A stretch of 64,000 nt of DNA from JADCRZ01 sp037718865 (GCA_037718865.1 JBBJMP010000028.1:10325-74324); one strand, 5' to 3'; numbered from the stretch's first letter, positions 27,321-37,294 are shown. Notes: generated by a model from the letters alone, not told the origin. Program-made: numbers and translations.

Positions 27321-28169
27321 ATGAAAATTGTACTGGGACAGAATGCTTATGGCAAAAATGCGGTTAACCTTTCAAAGATTACCAGGTTTCCTGATCATCA
27401 TGAATTTAGGCAGATCTCGGTAAACGTGGTCCTGGAAGGAGATTTTGAATCGGCTCATACTGCCGGTGACAATACTGCGCTGCTTCCTACGGACACACAG
27501 AAAAACACGGTGTATGCTTTGGCAAAAGACCATTTTTCAGCCAGCATAGAAGAATTCGGAATGTATCTGGCTGATCATTTTTTTAACAATAATCCCCACG
27601 TATCGCGATCAAAGATCCAGATAACGGAGCACCTGTATATCAGGGCATCATTCGATGGTAACCTGCATCCACATGCATTTATTGCAAACAATGCGGAAAA
27701 GCATACTGCTGAGATCATACACGATCAGGCCGTCATCGGGGTTACGGCAGGAATAAGCGGGCTGCTTGTCTTAAAAACCACTGGTTCGGGTTTCGAAAAC
27801 TATATAAAAGATCAGTACACCACACTTAAAGAAACAAATGACCGCATCCTGGCGACTGAATGTGAAGCAGAATGGGATTATCAGTTGAATGATCTTGATT
27901 TTTCTGCAAAACATGGCGATATCCGTTTGTCATTGATTAACACCTTCTCTCATCACCAGAGCCTGTCGCTGCAGCAAACCATGTTTGCTATGGGCGAGAA
28001 TGTATTGAAAGAAAATGAGGAGGTAAGAGAGATCCGCTTTAAAATGCCGAACAAACATCATATCCTGTTTAACCTCGAACAGTTTGGGATGGACAACAAT
28101 AATGAAATATTTATTGCTACCGATGAACCGTATGGGTATATTACGGGTACGGTGACGAGAGAGGAATGA
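27321..28169 (+). CDS. pucL: urate oxidase (cofactor-independent uricase)
   Basis: 282 residues, two T-fold domains. Landmarks are YGKNAVNLSKI (catalytic Lys), DNTALLPTDTQKNTVYAL (the Thr-Asp of the active site), SLQQTMFAMGENVL, and the C-terminal MPNKHHILFNLEQFG. It oxidises urate to 5-hydroxyisourate with O2 and no cofactor. It is the only uricolytic gene on the plus strand and faces the operon that encodes all later steps. Its end is followed by a strong palindromic repeat that may serve as terminator. Confidence 0.95.
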   Translation: MKIVLGQNAYGKNAVNLSKITRFPDHHEFRQISVNVVLEGDFESAHTAGDNTALLPTDTQKNTVYALAKDHFSASIEEFGMYLADHFFNNNPHVSRSKIQITEHLYIRASFDGNLHPHAFIANNAEKHTAEIIHDQAVIGVTAGISGLLVLKTTGSGFENYIKDQYTTLKETNDRILATECEAEWDYQLNDLDFSAKHGDIRLSLINTFSHHQSLSLQQTMFAMGENVLKENEEVREIRFKMPNKHHILFNLEQFGMDNNNEIFIATDEPYGYITGTVTREE

Positions 28170-28192
28170 CTACAATCAATCGCTGCTGCCAG

Positions 28193-28225
28193 CCCGTGGT
28201 TGGTGTTTTTCACCAACCACCGCGG
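28193..28225. repeat. GTGGTTGGTG palindromic repeat, copy 2
   Basis: GTGGTTGGTG, five T, CACCAACCAC: perfect 10-bp arms, bordered by CCC and CGCGG. It lies between the convergent ends of urate oxidase and the TIM-barrel isomerase and could form a hairpin in both transcripts. A GC-rich stretch (28240-28300) follows. Related copies are at 21538 and 61888. Confidence 0.75.
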
Positions 28226-28296
28226 AGAGGCCTAATGCAGGTTTGCGCAGCAAGCCGCGCCTGCCAAAGCCTTGGCGGCGGGCAAGGCCGGGGTGG

Positions 28297-29145
28297 TCAC
28301 AGATCAGCCAGCAACCTCCTTAAATTCTTAACCCCTTCTTCGGCTATTGATTCCTGTGAAGGCTCTATCTGGCGCCAGATGGCTGCAGCACGGGCTATCA
28401 CCTTAACGTCTTTGGTAAATGATTCAATAACTATGTCGCCCTCGTAACCAATCTCTGTAAGTGCTTCTGAGATAGCGCTCCAGTTGATGTGGTCATTGCC
28501 GGGAATGCCGCGGTCGCATCCGCAAGCATGGAAATGTCCCAAGTATTTGCCCGCTTTCCGGATAGCCCTGGCCTGGTCCTTTTCCTCGATGTTCATATGA
28601 AAGGTGTCATAGTGAAGCAAGGCCGCGGGGTTATCTATTTCCCTGATCAGCTGCAGGCTTTGGTCTACCGTATTGATGAAGTCCGTTTCAAAGCGGTTAA
28701 GTGGTTCAATACCCAGTTTAAGATTACGTTCGGAAGCATAACCGGCGATGATCTTCAAATGTCCGACCACCAATTTCCACTGTTCCCTGTATTCATCTTC
28801 CGGTACTGCATCGGCGCGTCCAACTGCAGAGTATAACGGTCCTATAAGCATTTTCCCTTGCAGCTTCACCAATACATCGAGCAGTCCCTTCAGGTAACCT
28901 AATGCCGTTTGTTGCTGTTGCTCATTACCCCTAAGGTCATGGTCTGGTGACATGGCAGCGCACACCGTATTGCACGTCAGTCCATTTTTAATCAGTTCAT
29001 CTTTAATAAAAGCCGGATCAATATGTGAAGGGTCCTCTACGGCAATCTCCACTGCATCAAAGCCCCATTCTTTAAATTTGGGAAACAGGTTAACAGATTC
29101 GTTGGTAAACGGCGACGTAAATAAAAATGTATTTATTCCAAACAT
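28297..29145 (-). CDS. sugar phosphate isomerase/epimerase, D-tagatose/D-psicose 3-epimerase-like
   Basis: 282 residues, xylose-isomerase-like TIM barrel, no signal peptide. The four metal-binding positions of ketose 3-epimerases are recognisable: Glu in LGIEPLNRFETDFINT, Asp in HYDTFHMNIEE, His in HFHACGCDRGIPG and Glu in IVIESF. The length matches that group. It epimerises a ketohexose or related keto-sugar; the exact substrate is unknown. A ThuA gene lies 18 bp upstream on the same strand, so the two are probably co-transcribed. Confidence 0.85.
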   Translation of the reverse strand: MFGINTFLFTSPFTNESVNLFPKFKEWGFDAVEIAVEDPSHIDPAFIKDELIKNGLTCNTVCAAMSPDHDLRGNEQQQQTALGYLKGLLDVLVKLQGKMLIGPLYSAVGRADAVPEDEYREQWKLVVGHLKIIAGYASERNLKLGIEPLNRFETDFINTVDQSLQLIREIDNPAALLHYDTFHMNIEEKDQARAIRKAGKYLGHFHACGCDRGIPGNDHINWSAISEALTEIGYEGDIVIESFTKDVKVIARAAAIWRQIEPSQESIAEEGVKNLRRLLADL

Positions 29146-29163
29146 TTGAAATGATTTAGGATA

Positions 29164-30117
29164 TTAAGGATTCGCATTTGTACTTCTGTTGCAAGGCTTT
29201 GCATCCAGGTTCGCCTGGAGGTCAGCTGTTGATAGCGCGGGCGTGGTGACCCCTTGTTTAGGAACGGCTATTTTAGCGGTCCAGAGGATAGCGTTCAGCA
29301 CCAGTTTCCGGAAATTTTCGTTTCCCCAGTTTTTATGAAAATGGCCGCCTGTAAATCCAAATCCGCGACCCTTGTCCGGGCGCTCTACGGCCCATGCCGT
29401 ATGCTGCGGCTGGCCAGCCTTTTTTCTGACAAATTCATTGCCTTCATGAGGTCCATCTTTCCGTTCCAAAGTAGATGCGGGCGGTATTGCTGTGAGTATT
29501 GGTGTAACCCCTTTCATACCATCCAGGAACCGCATATGGTAATACCACTCATCATTTAACGTGAATGGCTGAACGCCGGATGTCACGGGATGTTTCGGAA
29601 GTGTTTTAAAATCCGCATCCCAGTGCGGGTTGACCGACCAGTAAGGCTCGAAATATCCTCCCAGCCAGTTCTTGAATTCCGGTCCGCCCCTTTCCTTAGG
29701 CACTTCCACCGCATAGTGAAGGCAAACAAGCCCGATTCCTTTTTTTGTGAGGGCTGTTACATGATTCATGTGCTGTAACGCGAGGTGACCTCCGCCTCCA
29801 TCCATATACATTACGATGGTAGAGGCATTTTCTAATATGGTACTGTCTGTCGGCCATCCCTGAAATACCTGGGCCTCTACCTCTTTGCCCATGTGTTTGT
29901 TCAACTCGCTGGCCAATAGCATGCTGCCTGCTTGGTGTTCATGCTCGCCGGGACCGTGACTGCATCTGCCGGCAATAAAAATGATCTTCTTTTTGGCAGG
30001 TGCAGCGATTGTAGCTTTACCCGTTTGCCGTAATGATTTTGGCAACCAGCCCACAGCGGCGATTAGCACCACTAATAAGATCAGCCCTGTGAACAAATAC
30101 AAATTTGATTTTTTCAT
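29164..30117 (-). CDS. ThuA-like domain protein, membrane anchored
   Basis: 317 residues. An N-terminal membrane segment (about 5-25) leads to a ThuA/glutamine-amidotransferase-like fold: KKKIIFIAGRCSHGPGEHEHQAG, VMYMDGGGGHL, GLVCLHYAVE, GYFEPYWSVNPHW and GFGFTGGHFHKNW. ThuA-like proteins accompany sugar oxidoreductases in Bacteroidota and Planctomycetota; the founding member is linked to trehalose/keto-trehalose use. The protein probably faces the periplasm. It is in an operon with the epimerase downstream and divergent from a Gfo/Idh/MocA oxidoreductase. Confidence 0.82.
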   Translation of the reverse strand: MKKSNLYLFTGLILLVVLIAAVGWLPKSLRQTGKATIAAPAKKKIIFIAGRCSHGPGEHEHQAGSMLLASELNKHMGKEVEAQVFQGWPTDSTILENASTIVMYMDGGGGHLALQHMNHVTALTKKGIGLVCLHYAVEVPKERGGPEFKNWLGGYFEPYWSVNPHWDADFKTLPKHPVTSGVQPFTLNDEWYYHMRFLDGMKGVTPILTAIPPASTLERKDGPHEGNEFVRKKAGQPQHTAWAVERPDKGRGFGFTGGHFHKNWGNENFRKLVLNAILWTAKIAVPKQGVTTPALSTADLQANLDAKPCNRSTNANP

Positions 30118-30373
30118 ATGAAGTAATATATTTAAATGGTAGCAATATAATGGACCAGATTGCTGGCAATCATAAAAGGTATAAAACTAAGGTAAAAATT
30201 GTTTCAACGATCATTGCCATATCCGGTAACGGGATGAAAATTGGGATGCAGTGTTATACGCTCTGACTCTACGAATATGGCTGCAATGCATAAATTTTGC
30301 CAATCGCTATTTTGCGCCTAATTTCATTCCATCAAAATTTAACCTCCCAAAAGGGTGATATAAAAATAGCATC

Positions 30374-31417
30374 ATGGAAAGCATCAATACTGCGTTATGT
30401 TCATTTGGTATGTCAGGCTGGGTTTTTCATGCACCCTTTATTCAATTACATCCTGGCTTTAGTTTGCACGGGATCTGGGAAAGAACCAAACAACTGTCTA
30501 AGGAGAAATATCCTGAGGTTATTATTTACAGGTCACTCGAAGAATTGCTTTCGGACGATACTGTTGAATTAGTGGTTGTTAATACGCCTAATTACACGCA
30601 CTATGACTATGCTAAAAAAGCCCTGCAGGCAGACAAGCACATCATTGTAGAAAAGCCTTTTACTGCTACCGTAGAGGAAGCTGAAGAATTGATAGCACTG
30701 TCCGCCCAACGGCAAAAACGGATCTTTGTTTTTCATAATCGAAGGTATGACAGCGATTTCAGAACAGTTCAGCAAGTGGTGAAAGATGGGTTATTGGGAG
30801 AAATCGTGGAAGCAGAAATACATTACGACCGGTATAAGGAAGAGTTAAGTCCCAAGCTGCACAAGGAAGTGCCCGGCGCTGCAACAGGGGCCATGTACGA
30901 CCTTGGCTCGCACCTGGCAGACCAGGCCTTACAATTATTTGGTAAACCCGAAGCCGTTTTCGCTGACATCCGGATGGTCAGGCCCATCTCGCAGGTAGAT
31001 GATTATTTTGAAACAGTATTATATTACCCTAATTTAAGGGTTAAGCTTAAATCGAGCTACCTGGTAAGAGAACCACTTCCTGCGTTTATATTGCATGGCT
31101 CCAAAGGGTCCTTTATCAAGAGCAGGGCTGACGTTCAAGAAGTTGAGTTGCAGGCAGGGGCTGATGCCGGAAGGCCGGGTTGGGGGTTAGAACCGGAAGC
31201 AGAGCAAGGTTTGTTGCATACCGAAAAAAACGGTGAGGTAGTCAGGGAAAAAATTCCCACGCTGCCTGGAAATTACCTGGATTATTATGATTCGGTATTT
31301 AAGGCATTGCGCCATAGCCAGCCGGGGCCCGTAGCAGTGGAAGAGGCCACAGAAGTTATCCGCATTATCCGCGCGGCGCATAAAAGCAGTGCTGAAAAAA
31401 GGGTGGTTATGTTATAG
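30374..31417 (+). CDS. Gfo/Idh/MocA family oxidoreductase (cytoplasmic)
   Basis: 347 residues with no signal peptide. The Rossmann start is atypical (LCSFGMSGWVFHAPFIQLH), followed by VVVNTPNYTHYDYAKKAL and the signature EKPFTATVEEAEELI with the catalytic Lys. The C-terminal domain includes AMYDLGSHLADQALQLFG, where His sits in the active site. This subtype resembles YdgJ/scyllo-inositol or glucoside oxidoreductases. It is divergent from ThuA and the epimerase, which supports a shared sugar pathway. The substrate is unknown. Confidence 0.85.
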   Translation: MESINTALCSFGMSGWVFHAPFIQLHPGFSLHGIWERTKQLSKEKYPEVIIYRSLEELLSDDTVELVVVNTPNYTHYDYAKKALQADKHIIVEKPFTATVEEAEELIALSAQRQKRIFVFHNRRYDSDFRTVQQVVKDGLLGEIVEAEIHYDRYKEELSPKLHKEVPGAATGAMYDLGSHLADQALQLFGKPEAVFADIRMVRPISQVDDYFETVLYYPNLRVKLKSSYLVREPLPAFILHGSKGSFIKSRADVQEVELQAGADAGRPGWGLEPEAEQGLLHTEKNGEVVREKIPTLPGNYLDYYDSVFKALRHSQPGPVAVEEATEVIRIIRAAHKSSAEKRVVML

Positions 31418-31472
31418 GCTGTCTTGTTCAAAATATATTGTGTAGCTGGAAATTATCACTAAAATATATATC

Positions 31473-32036
31473 ATGAGAAATTTTTTAACTGCTGTTTGTT
31501 TACTTGTATCGTGCGCTGCATTTTCGCAGGCAACGTTTCCTGCTATCGGTCAAGGCAGCAAACTGCAGTATCTTGTATCTACTTCGAATGGCTCAAATAA
31601 GATAACGGTTATTCTGGACTCTGTTTCCTCGCAATACATGAAATGGGGATGGAAACTGGATGACGGCACTCAAGGTAGCTGGATCATGAAAAAAAATTCA
31701 TTGGAAAATGCAAACCAGGGATGGTGGAGCGAGCTTGAGCCCAATTCACAGATTGAACTTACAGATAACCAATCGGTAGGTATGTTCTCAAAAGCACAAT
31801 GGAACACCATTCAGAAAGATAAAAAAGTGGTTTATGATTTGGTGAGCTATGTTGTTAAATCACCCTCAGAACAACAGCGGTTTAAACTTGGTGAAAAGGA
31901 AGTAAATTCAATCTTTCTTGAAGCCGCTAACGGCAGCACCAGAATATGGCTGTTAAATAACCCCACTATTCCACTGATTTTAAGGATCGATGGTAATCAG
32001 GCAGGACCTGATATCGTATTGCAGTCGGTTGAATAG
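31473..32036 (+). CDS. secreted hypothetical protein
   Basis: 187 residues with a clear signal peptide (LTAVCLLVSCAAFSQ). The mature part is a predicted beta-rich domain with KITVILDSVSSQYMKWGW, EPNSQIELTDNQSVGMFS and a short C-terminal strand set. It resembles the small secreted beta proteins common in Bacteroidota, but I recognise no named family. It lies about 55 bp after the oxidoreductase and 31 bp before DUF72 on the same strand. Confidence 0.65.
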   Translation: MRNFLTAVCLLVSCAAFSQATFPAIGQGSKLQYLVSTSNGSNKITVILDSVSSQYMKWGWKLDDGTQGSWIMKKNSLENANQGWWSELEPNSQIELTDNQSVGMFSKAQWNTIQKDKKVVYDLVSYVVKSPSEQQRFKLGEKEVNSIFLEAANGSTRIWLLNNPTIPLILRIDGNQAGPDIVLQSVE

Positions 32037-32067
32037 GATTGAAATATATCAATAATCAGCAACGAAT

Positions 32068-32808
32068 ATGCCCGACTGGCTAATAGGCTGTTCTGGTTTT
32101 CACTATCCCGAATGGAAATTGCTGTTTTATCCAGAAAAACTACCCCAAAGCAAGTGGTTTGAGTATTACTGCCAGCACTTTAATACACTCGAGGTAAACG
32201 GAACCTTTTACCGTTTTCCCAACGCTGCATTCCTGCAAAAGTGGTATAGTAAGAGCCCCGCTTCTTTCCAATTTTCGGTTAAGGTACCAAGGCTGATAAC
32301 CCATTACAAACAGTTTATTGAAACCGAAAGAATGCTGGGAGATTTTTACGCTTCCATATATGAAGGCTTGCAGGAAAAACTGGCCTGCGTGTTATTTCAA
32401 TTGCCTGAACGTGCGGTGTTTTCGGAAGAACGGTTGAATCGGATTAGCAACAGTGTCGACCCTTCCTTTACAAACGTTATCGAGTTCCGGCATGAAAGCT
32501 GGTGGCAGCAAAGCGTTTACCAGGAGCTGGCAAAACATTCCATTATTTTCTGCAGTCAGAGTCATCCTAAACTTCCCGATTCGGTGATTCAACATTTACC
32601 CATCGTGTATTACCGGTTTCATGGCGTACCCACCTTGTATAAATCGCAGTATCAGAAAAAGCAACTACAACATATTGTTGATGAGATCAGTCAACCGGGG
32701 CATGTGAAGCAGGCCTATATATATTTCAATAATACAATGGGTATGGCTGGCATACGGAACGCAAAGCAAACAGAAGCTTATAGCAGGTTAACCGACAAAC
32801 AAGGATAA
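32068..32808 (+). CDS. DUF72 TIM-barrel protein
   Basis: 246 residues. Strong DUF72 motifs: IGCSGFHYPEWKLLFYPEKL, NTLEVNGTFYRFPN, FSVKVPRLITHYK, VLFQLPE, VIEFRHESWW, YYRFHG and AYIYFNNTMG. The family is widespread and has no firmly established reaction. This intact copy is the reference for a decayed paralogue at 45442-46121. It ends before a convergent frameshifted gene; no terminator was found. Confidence 0.9.
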   Translation: MPDWLIGCSGFHYPEWKLLFYPEKLPQSKWFEYYCQHFNTLEVNGTFYRFPNAAFLQKWYSKSPASFQFSVKVPRLITHYKQFIETERMLGDFYASIYEGLQEKLACVLFQLPERAVFSEERLNRISNSVDPSFTNVIEFRHESWWQQSVYQELAKHSIIFCSQSHPKLPDSVIQHLPIVYYRFHGVPTLYKSQYQKKQLQHIVDEISQPGHVKQAYIYFNNTMGMAGIRNAKQTEAYSRLTDKQG

Positions 32809-32853
32809 GCTACTTCAAGTGGTATCGGTTGTATAGTCTTCATTGCAGGAGGG

Positions 32854-34705
32854 CTATTGTTTATTAAAAGCCAGCAGGTTAGACCTATAGGCCTTCCCCT
32901 TTTCGTTCCGGGTTAAAGTGTTTTGTATTCCGCCAAGCAGTTCATTCCCAGGATTCCTGCACAGGATTTCTTTCAGTAAATTTTTTGCCTCTTCAGATTT
33001 GCTGTAACTGAGCGATAAAAATAATTGTGCGCGTACTTCATAACTGCGATCGTTTACTAACGGTTCCAGCCACACGATTACTTGTGTATTATCCTCTTTC
33101 AGGTAAGGCTCACTGATTAGAACCGCCGCTTTCCTTACCTGCGCATCCTTGTCTTCCAAAGCCATTTGTAAATCTATCATATCCACATCCTCCAACCCTT
33201 CAAGCGTCCATAAAGCATGAACTCTGGCAACGGCGGAAGGTTCGTGTGACATTGGTCCTTTTTCTCCTGAAACGATTTGTTTTAAAAAAGGGGTGATCCA
33301 TCTGTCACCGCGGACCACCATTTCTTTTTGCGCATTATCCCGCCACCAGCCATTAGGATGATCCAAGTAAGTGACGAGTGTTTCGGTAGGTTCATTCAGC
33401 ATACGAGGCCTTGGCCCGGGCTTTAACTCGTCGTGCACCAGGCGATAGATGCGGCCCGTTTTATAATTCTTACTCCTGATCGGCGTGTTTAGGAAAGGTT
33501 GGCCCTGTCGCGCATCCCGATTGAAGCCTTGATTCATGTCTACAATATATAGGCAGCCATCAGGACCTGTATACGTATTTACGGGCCTGAAGTTCATGTC
33601 TGTTGACGTTATAAATTCATCGTGAGCATACACATTCCTCAGCGTGACTTTTCCCTCGTTAAGGGTTACCTTAGCCCGGCGTATAAGATTGCCGGCCGGC
33701 TCGGCAACGAGGTAGTCGCCCCTCATGCTTTCCGGAAGCCGGTCTCCGCGGAAAATGGATTGTCCGCAGGGAGCTGTAAATCGCGTGATCGTATGCATAG
33801 TACCTGTGTTTCCCGGCCTGCTGTCAACGTCAGGTAATTTGATGACGGACCAAACTGCCGCAAAGGTGGAATGCTGGTACTTGTCTGTTAAGTCAAGCTG
33901 CCCGTAAACCGGGTTGATTTGGAATCCGCAGGCAGGAAGTCCCGCAGTTGCTTTGCTATAGAATAACCGGCCATAATTATCGTGTGTGATGCCCCACTGG
34001 CCGTTGTTTCCATAAAGCAACGAATCAATTTGCATCTTCATACCATCGTATCGAAAACGTACCGGAGCATTGGTTACGTAGATCCAATTGTCAAGGTTCC
34101 AATCCAGCCCGTTACCCAGGAGGCCTTTATTACTATACGACTTTTTTTTCCTACGAAACACCGTTCTTTTCTGATCTGATTTTCCATTGCCATCCGTGTC
34201 CTTATAGGCATATATGTTTGGCGAATTGATTTCATTGACCAGCAGTTCATTTCCCAGGCAGAGCAGCATGCGGGGTGATACCAGTTTATCGATAAAAACG
34301 GCGCTCTTGTCCATTTTACCATCGTTGTTGGTGTCTTCCAGCAACATGATCTGGCTGGCGGGTTTATTCACGCCAGTAGCCTGAATAGCTTGCATGTTTG
34401 TTTCCATTTGAGCAACGTACATGCAGCCATTTCCATCCCAGGCAATAGCCACAGGATGAGAGATCAATGGTTCGCTGGCTACCAGTTCGAGATGATACCC
34501 TTTGGGGTAAACTCTCTTCCGGGGATAAGGGTAATGTTGTTAGTTGACTTACTGATTGCCGGGATTCAAAACCGGCTTCTTGCACCTTTGGGTTGCTGGT
34601 TGTTACTGAATCTGTCCGGAATGAGTGGGTGAAACCGATGCTGGTAATAACCGGTAATGAAAACGCTGCAACAACTGCAACAATCCACTGTCTTCTTGTC
34701 CACAT
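32854..34705 (-). pseudogene. frameshifted membrane-anchored beta-propeller/HEAT protein (PVC-type dehydrogenase-like family)
   Basis: Two overlapping frames encode one protein. The first runs from ATG at 34705: a signal anchor (IVAVVAAFSLPVITSIG) and then LPLSPEES. The second frame takes over near 34507-34516 with VYPKGYHLELVASEPLISHP, then a six-bladed propeller (CMYVAQME, ICAYKDTDGNGKSD-like loops), then HEAT-like helices and a stop at 32854. In intact relatives SPEES is followed within a few residues by PKGY, so a one-base gain or two-base loss broke the frame. Relatives often carry a C-terminal heme c domain, which is absent here. Sequencing error or real mutation cannot be told apart from this read. 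A product from the internal ATG at 34467 would lack its export signal. Confidence 0.75.
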
Positions 34706-34873
34706 AGCGATGAAGGTTTTGGGAGTATATGCTTACTTTCTTCGGAAAAACTTCCAAGATTTTTTATAAGCAACCTGTTCAATGGCCGACCTGCAAAGGA
34801 ATTAAATTATATTACTTTATACTGTTATCAAGAGGGAAAGTGGAATAGAATTAAAGAACCCAGCCATCCTTCT

Positions 34874-36079
34874 TTATTGGTTAAGAATTATCTTATTGCT
34901 TTCGGTCATTTTTCCATTATGAATGACCTGCACGATGTACGTGCCGTTGGCAAGCTTTTTCAAATTCATTATGCGGGTAAGGTTATTGCCTGTGTTAAAT
35001 AAAACCTCTTCTCCCCGGGAGTTCATAATACGTATTTTTGCCTGCTCATAGCCGGGCGGTAATTTGACGTTGACTATTCCATTACTGGGGCTTGGATATA
35101 CTATGATATAATTCTTACCCCGGCAGTTCAAGCTAATCTTTGTATTTGTACTGTATGCATATTTGCCATCCCGGTCAACCAGGCGAAGGCGATATAAGAA
35201 GGATCCTGCCGGCGAGCTATCGTCTGTAAAACTGTATGACTTGACACTGGAATTGGAAGTTAAGGCATTTACCCGTCCTACTTCCTGGAATGAGCCATCA
35301 CCGGTGCCCCGCTCTATGGCATAATAAGCAAAATTCGCTTCCTGGGTGGCCTGCCAGGAAAGGTCGGCATTACAGTTCCGCGCCTCACCTTTAAAGGAAA
35401 GCAATCTTGCAGGCAATGATCTCAAAGTAGCCAATTCTATTAAGGATAAGAGAGAACCGTTAGGGCTGCCGCCATTGACAGGAGCCAAGGCCTCAGGATT
35501 AGCATAGAAAGGAGTTGGATAGTTGGTGATATCGCCTAAAGGACTGACCTGAAAATACCAATACGCCAGTTGATTTGGACCACCATTAGGCAGGTTTACC
35601 AATTTAATAGAAGCGAGACAATTGGCGGAAGTACATCCTCCCCAGGAGAGAGTGACCAATAATTGTTCCTGCCCGGCTACCCAACTACGGGGGTTAAGAG
35701 CAGTACCTGAAAAAAGAAAAACATATACGTAATGAGCAACTCCGTTAATTGTTTCGGTAGACACTACCACTTCTCTTTCTGCTGTACCTATATTGTTCAC
35801 CAAAAAGTTTGGCCGTATCCCGGTTAGTCCGAGTACCGGGCCAGTGCCATTAGGTGTTTTGCCCGGTGTTAATATAGACGGTGCCGGTGCATAAGCAGCA
35901 GGGATCGCTAAAGAAAAAGTAATTTGATCATCTCTTTGGGAAAAGTTAGCAGACGACCTGGCATAGAGATCAATAGTATTTATATCGATTCCTTTCTTAA
36001 TGGTTGCCTGCATCGTGGATTGGCTATAGGAATAAGGTATCAGGGCTAATAAGATAAATGGTGTGACTAATGATTTCAT
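34874..36079 (-). CDS. secreted protein with T9SS type A sorting domain
   Basis: 401 residues. The signal peptide is FILLALIPYSYSQ. The N-terminal region of about 200 residues has no family I recognise. A fibronectin-like segment follows with LLSFKGEARNCNADLSWQATQEANFAYYAIERG, and the C-terminal T9SS sorting domain reads YPSPSNGIVNVKLP, ending in ESNKIILNQ. Export through the type IX machinery to the cell surface follows from that tail. It is the last of three same-strand genes (RHS, dockerin-like, this one) with gaps of 40-50 bp, so it probably shares the RHS transcript and may be silenced by the IS insertion upstream. Confidence 0.85.
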   Translation of the reverse strand: MKSLVTPFILLALIPYSYSQSTMQATIKKGIDINTIDLYARSSANFSQRDDQITFSLAIPAAYAPAPSILTPGKTPNGTGPVLGLTGIRPNFLVNNIGTAEREVVVSTETINGVAHYVYVFLFSGTALNPRSWVAGQEQLLVTLSWGGCTSANCLASIKLVNLPNGGPNQLAYWYFQVSPLGDITNYPTPFYANPEALAPVNGGSPNGSLLSLIELATLRSLPARLLSFKGEARNCNADLSWQATQEANFAYYAIERGTGDGSFQEVGRVNALTSNSSVKSYSFTDDSSPAGSFLYRLRLVDRDGKYAYSTNTKISLNCRGKNYIIVYPSPSNGIVNVKLPPGYEQAKIRIMNSRGEEVLFNTGNNLTRIMNLKKLANGTYIVQVIHNGKMTESNKIILNQ

Positions 36080-36127
36080 AATTTAAAATTTAATGATTTC
36101 CTATAGGCTATTATTATTCTTTTCGAG

Positions 36128-37294
36128 CTATAGCTGTTCCTCAAAGATGGTACTGAATAAACCATTCATTATGATGTTTAATAAAAAGTTTTGTTCGTTG
36201 CCTGGGTTTGTCCATTTGATAACTCCATCCATGTTTAAATCCTCGGGTGCATAAGTATTCGTTATTATCCTGGATAACGACCCGCCTAATATGGTATTAA
36301 ATATGTGGTTCGGATCATTCCCTGGATTTGTATACCTGACATTCTTATTAACATTGGCGTCTCCTGCACGCATTAGCCAGGGTGATGATCCCATTTGTAC
36401 TTCTGATGTATAGCTTCGATTTTGAAATGTTCTTGAGCCGGCAGTAGAAAAGTTGTGGCTGATCAGGCCGCAACTGAAATCAAGCGGGATAGCCGTTCGC
36501 ATACCCAGGTGGTTTCTATGACGCACGGCCACATGGTAAGAGCCTGCTGCAAGTCCCGGAAAAGTTATTTGAACATTAGTGCCTCCTGTGTCAACCAGGG
36601 TGCCATCCCGTTTTACAAATACAGCTCTTCGCCCTAATACTGTTAAAGGAGCATTCGGATCTCTCAGTTCAAGTAATACCCAATCCACTATATCCGGGTT
36701 GGCAGCAAAGAAGCCGGCTCCCACCCTTTCGGTGCCCGAATAACCAAACGGCAGTATGTTATAAGGCTGGCTGCTGGCCTGTCCCTGTAAAATCCCTAAA
36801 CTGTTTAAAGTGGTATTCATTTGCCCGGTGGATGTATTGTAAGCCCCCTGAAGCGTAACTTTTCCGCTGAATTTTACCCCACTGCCGCTGCAGGCCCTAA
36901 TCGGGTACTCCAAAACATTGATGAGCGGGTAACTGGAATATAGGGTCCCGTTGATTAAAGTCCGTGCCTCAACTCTCCAGGTCACGCTTGTTCCCGCAAT
37001 AACAGGCAGCCTTGCTAAACAAAACAGACTTCCATCGCAGATTATTTCTGTACTTCCTACTGTGTCAATTTTATTGGTCGTAGTATTGAAATAAGTAGCG
37101 TTGACACAAAAGCTTTGACCGGAGGTTCCCTGCCAACCCACCACGAGCGTGGAACAGGTCGAAGAGAAAATAACTTCGGGATTTGTGGGCTGGGTGACGT
37201 TGGGACTTGTTACGGCTGTGCTGGTACAGGTTTGACTTAGTACAGGACTGCTAACAATCAACAAGGCAAGTATGAGAGGCAGAAAGACTTTCAT
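36128..37294 (-). CDS. secreted protein with dockerin-like calcium loops
   Basis: 388 residues. The signal peptide is LILALLIVSSPVLSQ. A Cys/Thr-rich fibronectin-like first half is followed by a middle beta domain (VDWVLLELRDPNAPLTVLGRRAVFVKRDG), then two dockerin-like calcium-loop repeats: GDANVNKNVRYTNPGNDPN and EDLNMDGVIKWTNPGNEQN. There is no T9SS tail. This type accompanies T9SS and RHS proteins in Bacteroidota, often called hemagglutinin-like; its role is unknown. It begins 40 bp after the RHS gene. Confidence 0.78.
   Translation of the reverse strand: MKVFLPLILALLIVSSPVLSQTCTSTAVTSPNVTQPTNPEVIFSSTCSTLVVGWQGTSGQSFCVNATYFNTTTNKIDTVGSTEIICDGSLFCLARLPVIAGTSVTWRVEARTLINGTLYSSYPLINVLEYPIRACSGSGVKFSGKVTLQGAYNTSTGQMNTTLNSLGILQGQASSQPYNILPFGYSGTERVGAGFFAANPDIVDWVLLELRDPNAPLTVLGRRAVFVKRDGTLVDTGGTNVQITFPGLAAGSYHVAVRHRNHLGMRTAIPLDFSCGLISHNFSTAGSRTFQNRSYTSEVQMGSSPWLMRAGDANVNKNVRYTNPGNDPNHIFNTILGGSLSRIITNTYAPEDLNMDGVIKWTNPGNEQNFLLNIIMNGLFSTIFEEQL

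Noticed and set aside
28166..28447. 93-codon plus-strand frame after urate oxidase
   Set aside because: It runs through the palindromic repeat and antisense into the epimerase gene; composition is Cys/Gly/Arg-rich without a domain.
34364..34705. Separate 113-residue gene upstream of the propeller protein
   Set aside because: Its first part is the missing signal anchor of the same gene; its last part is out-of-frame read-through after the frameshift.
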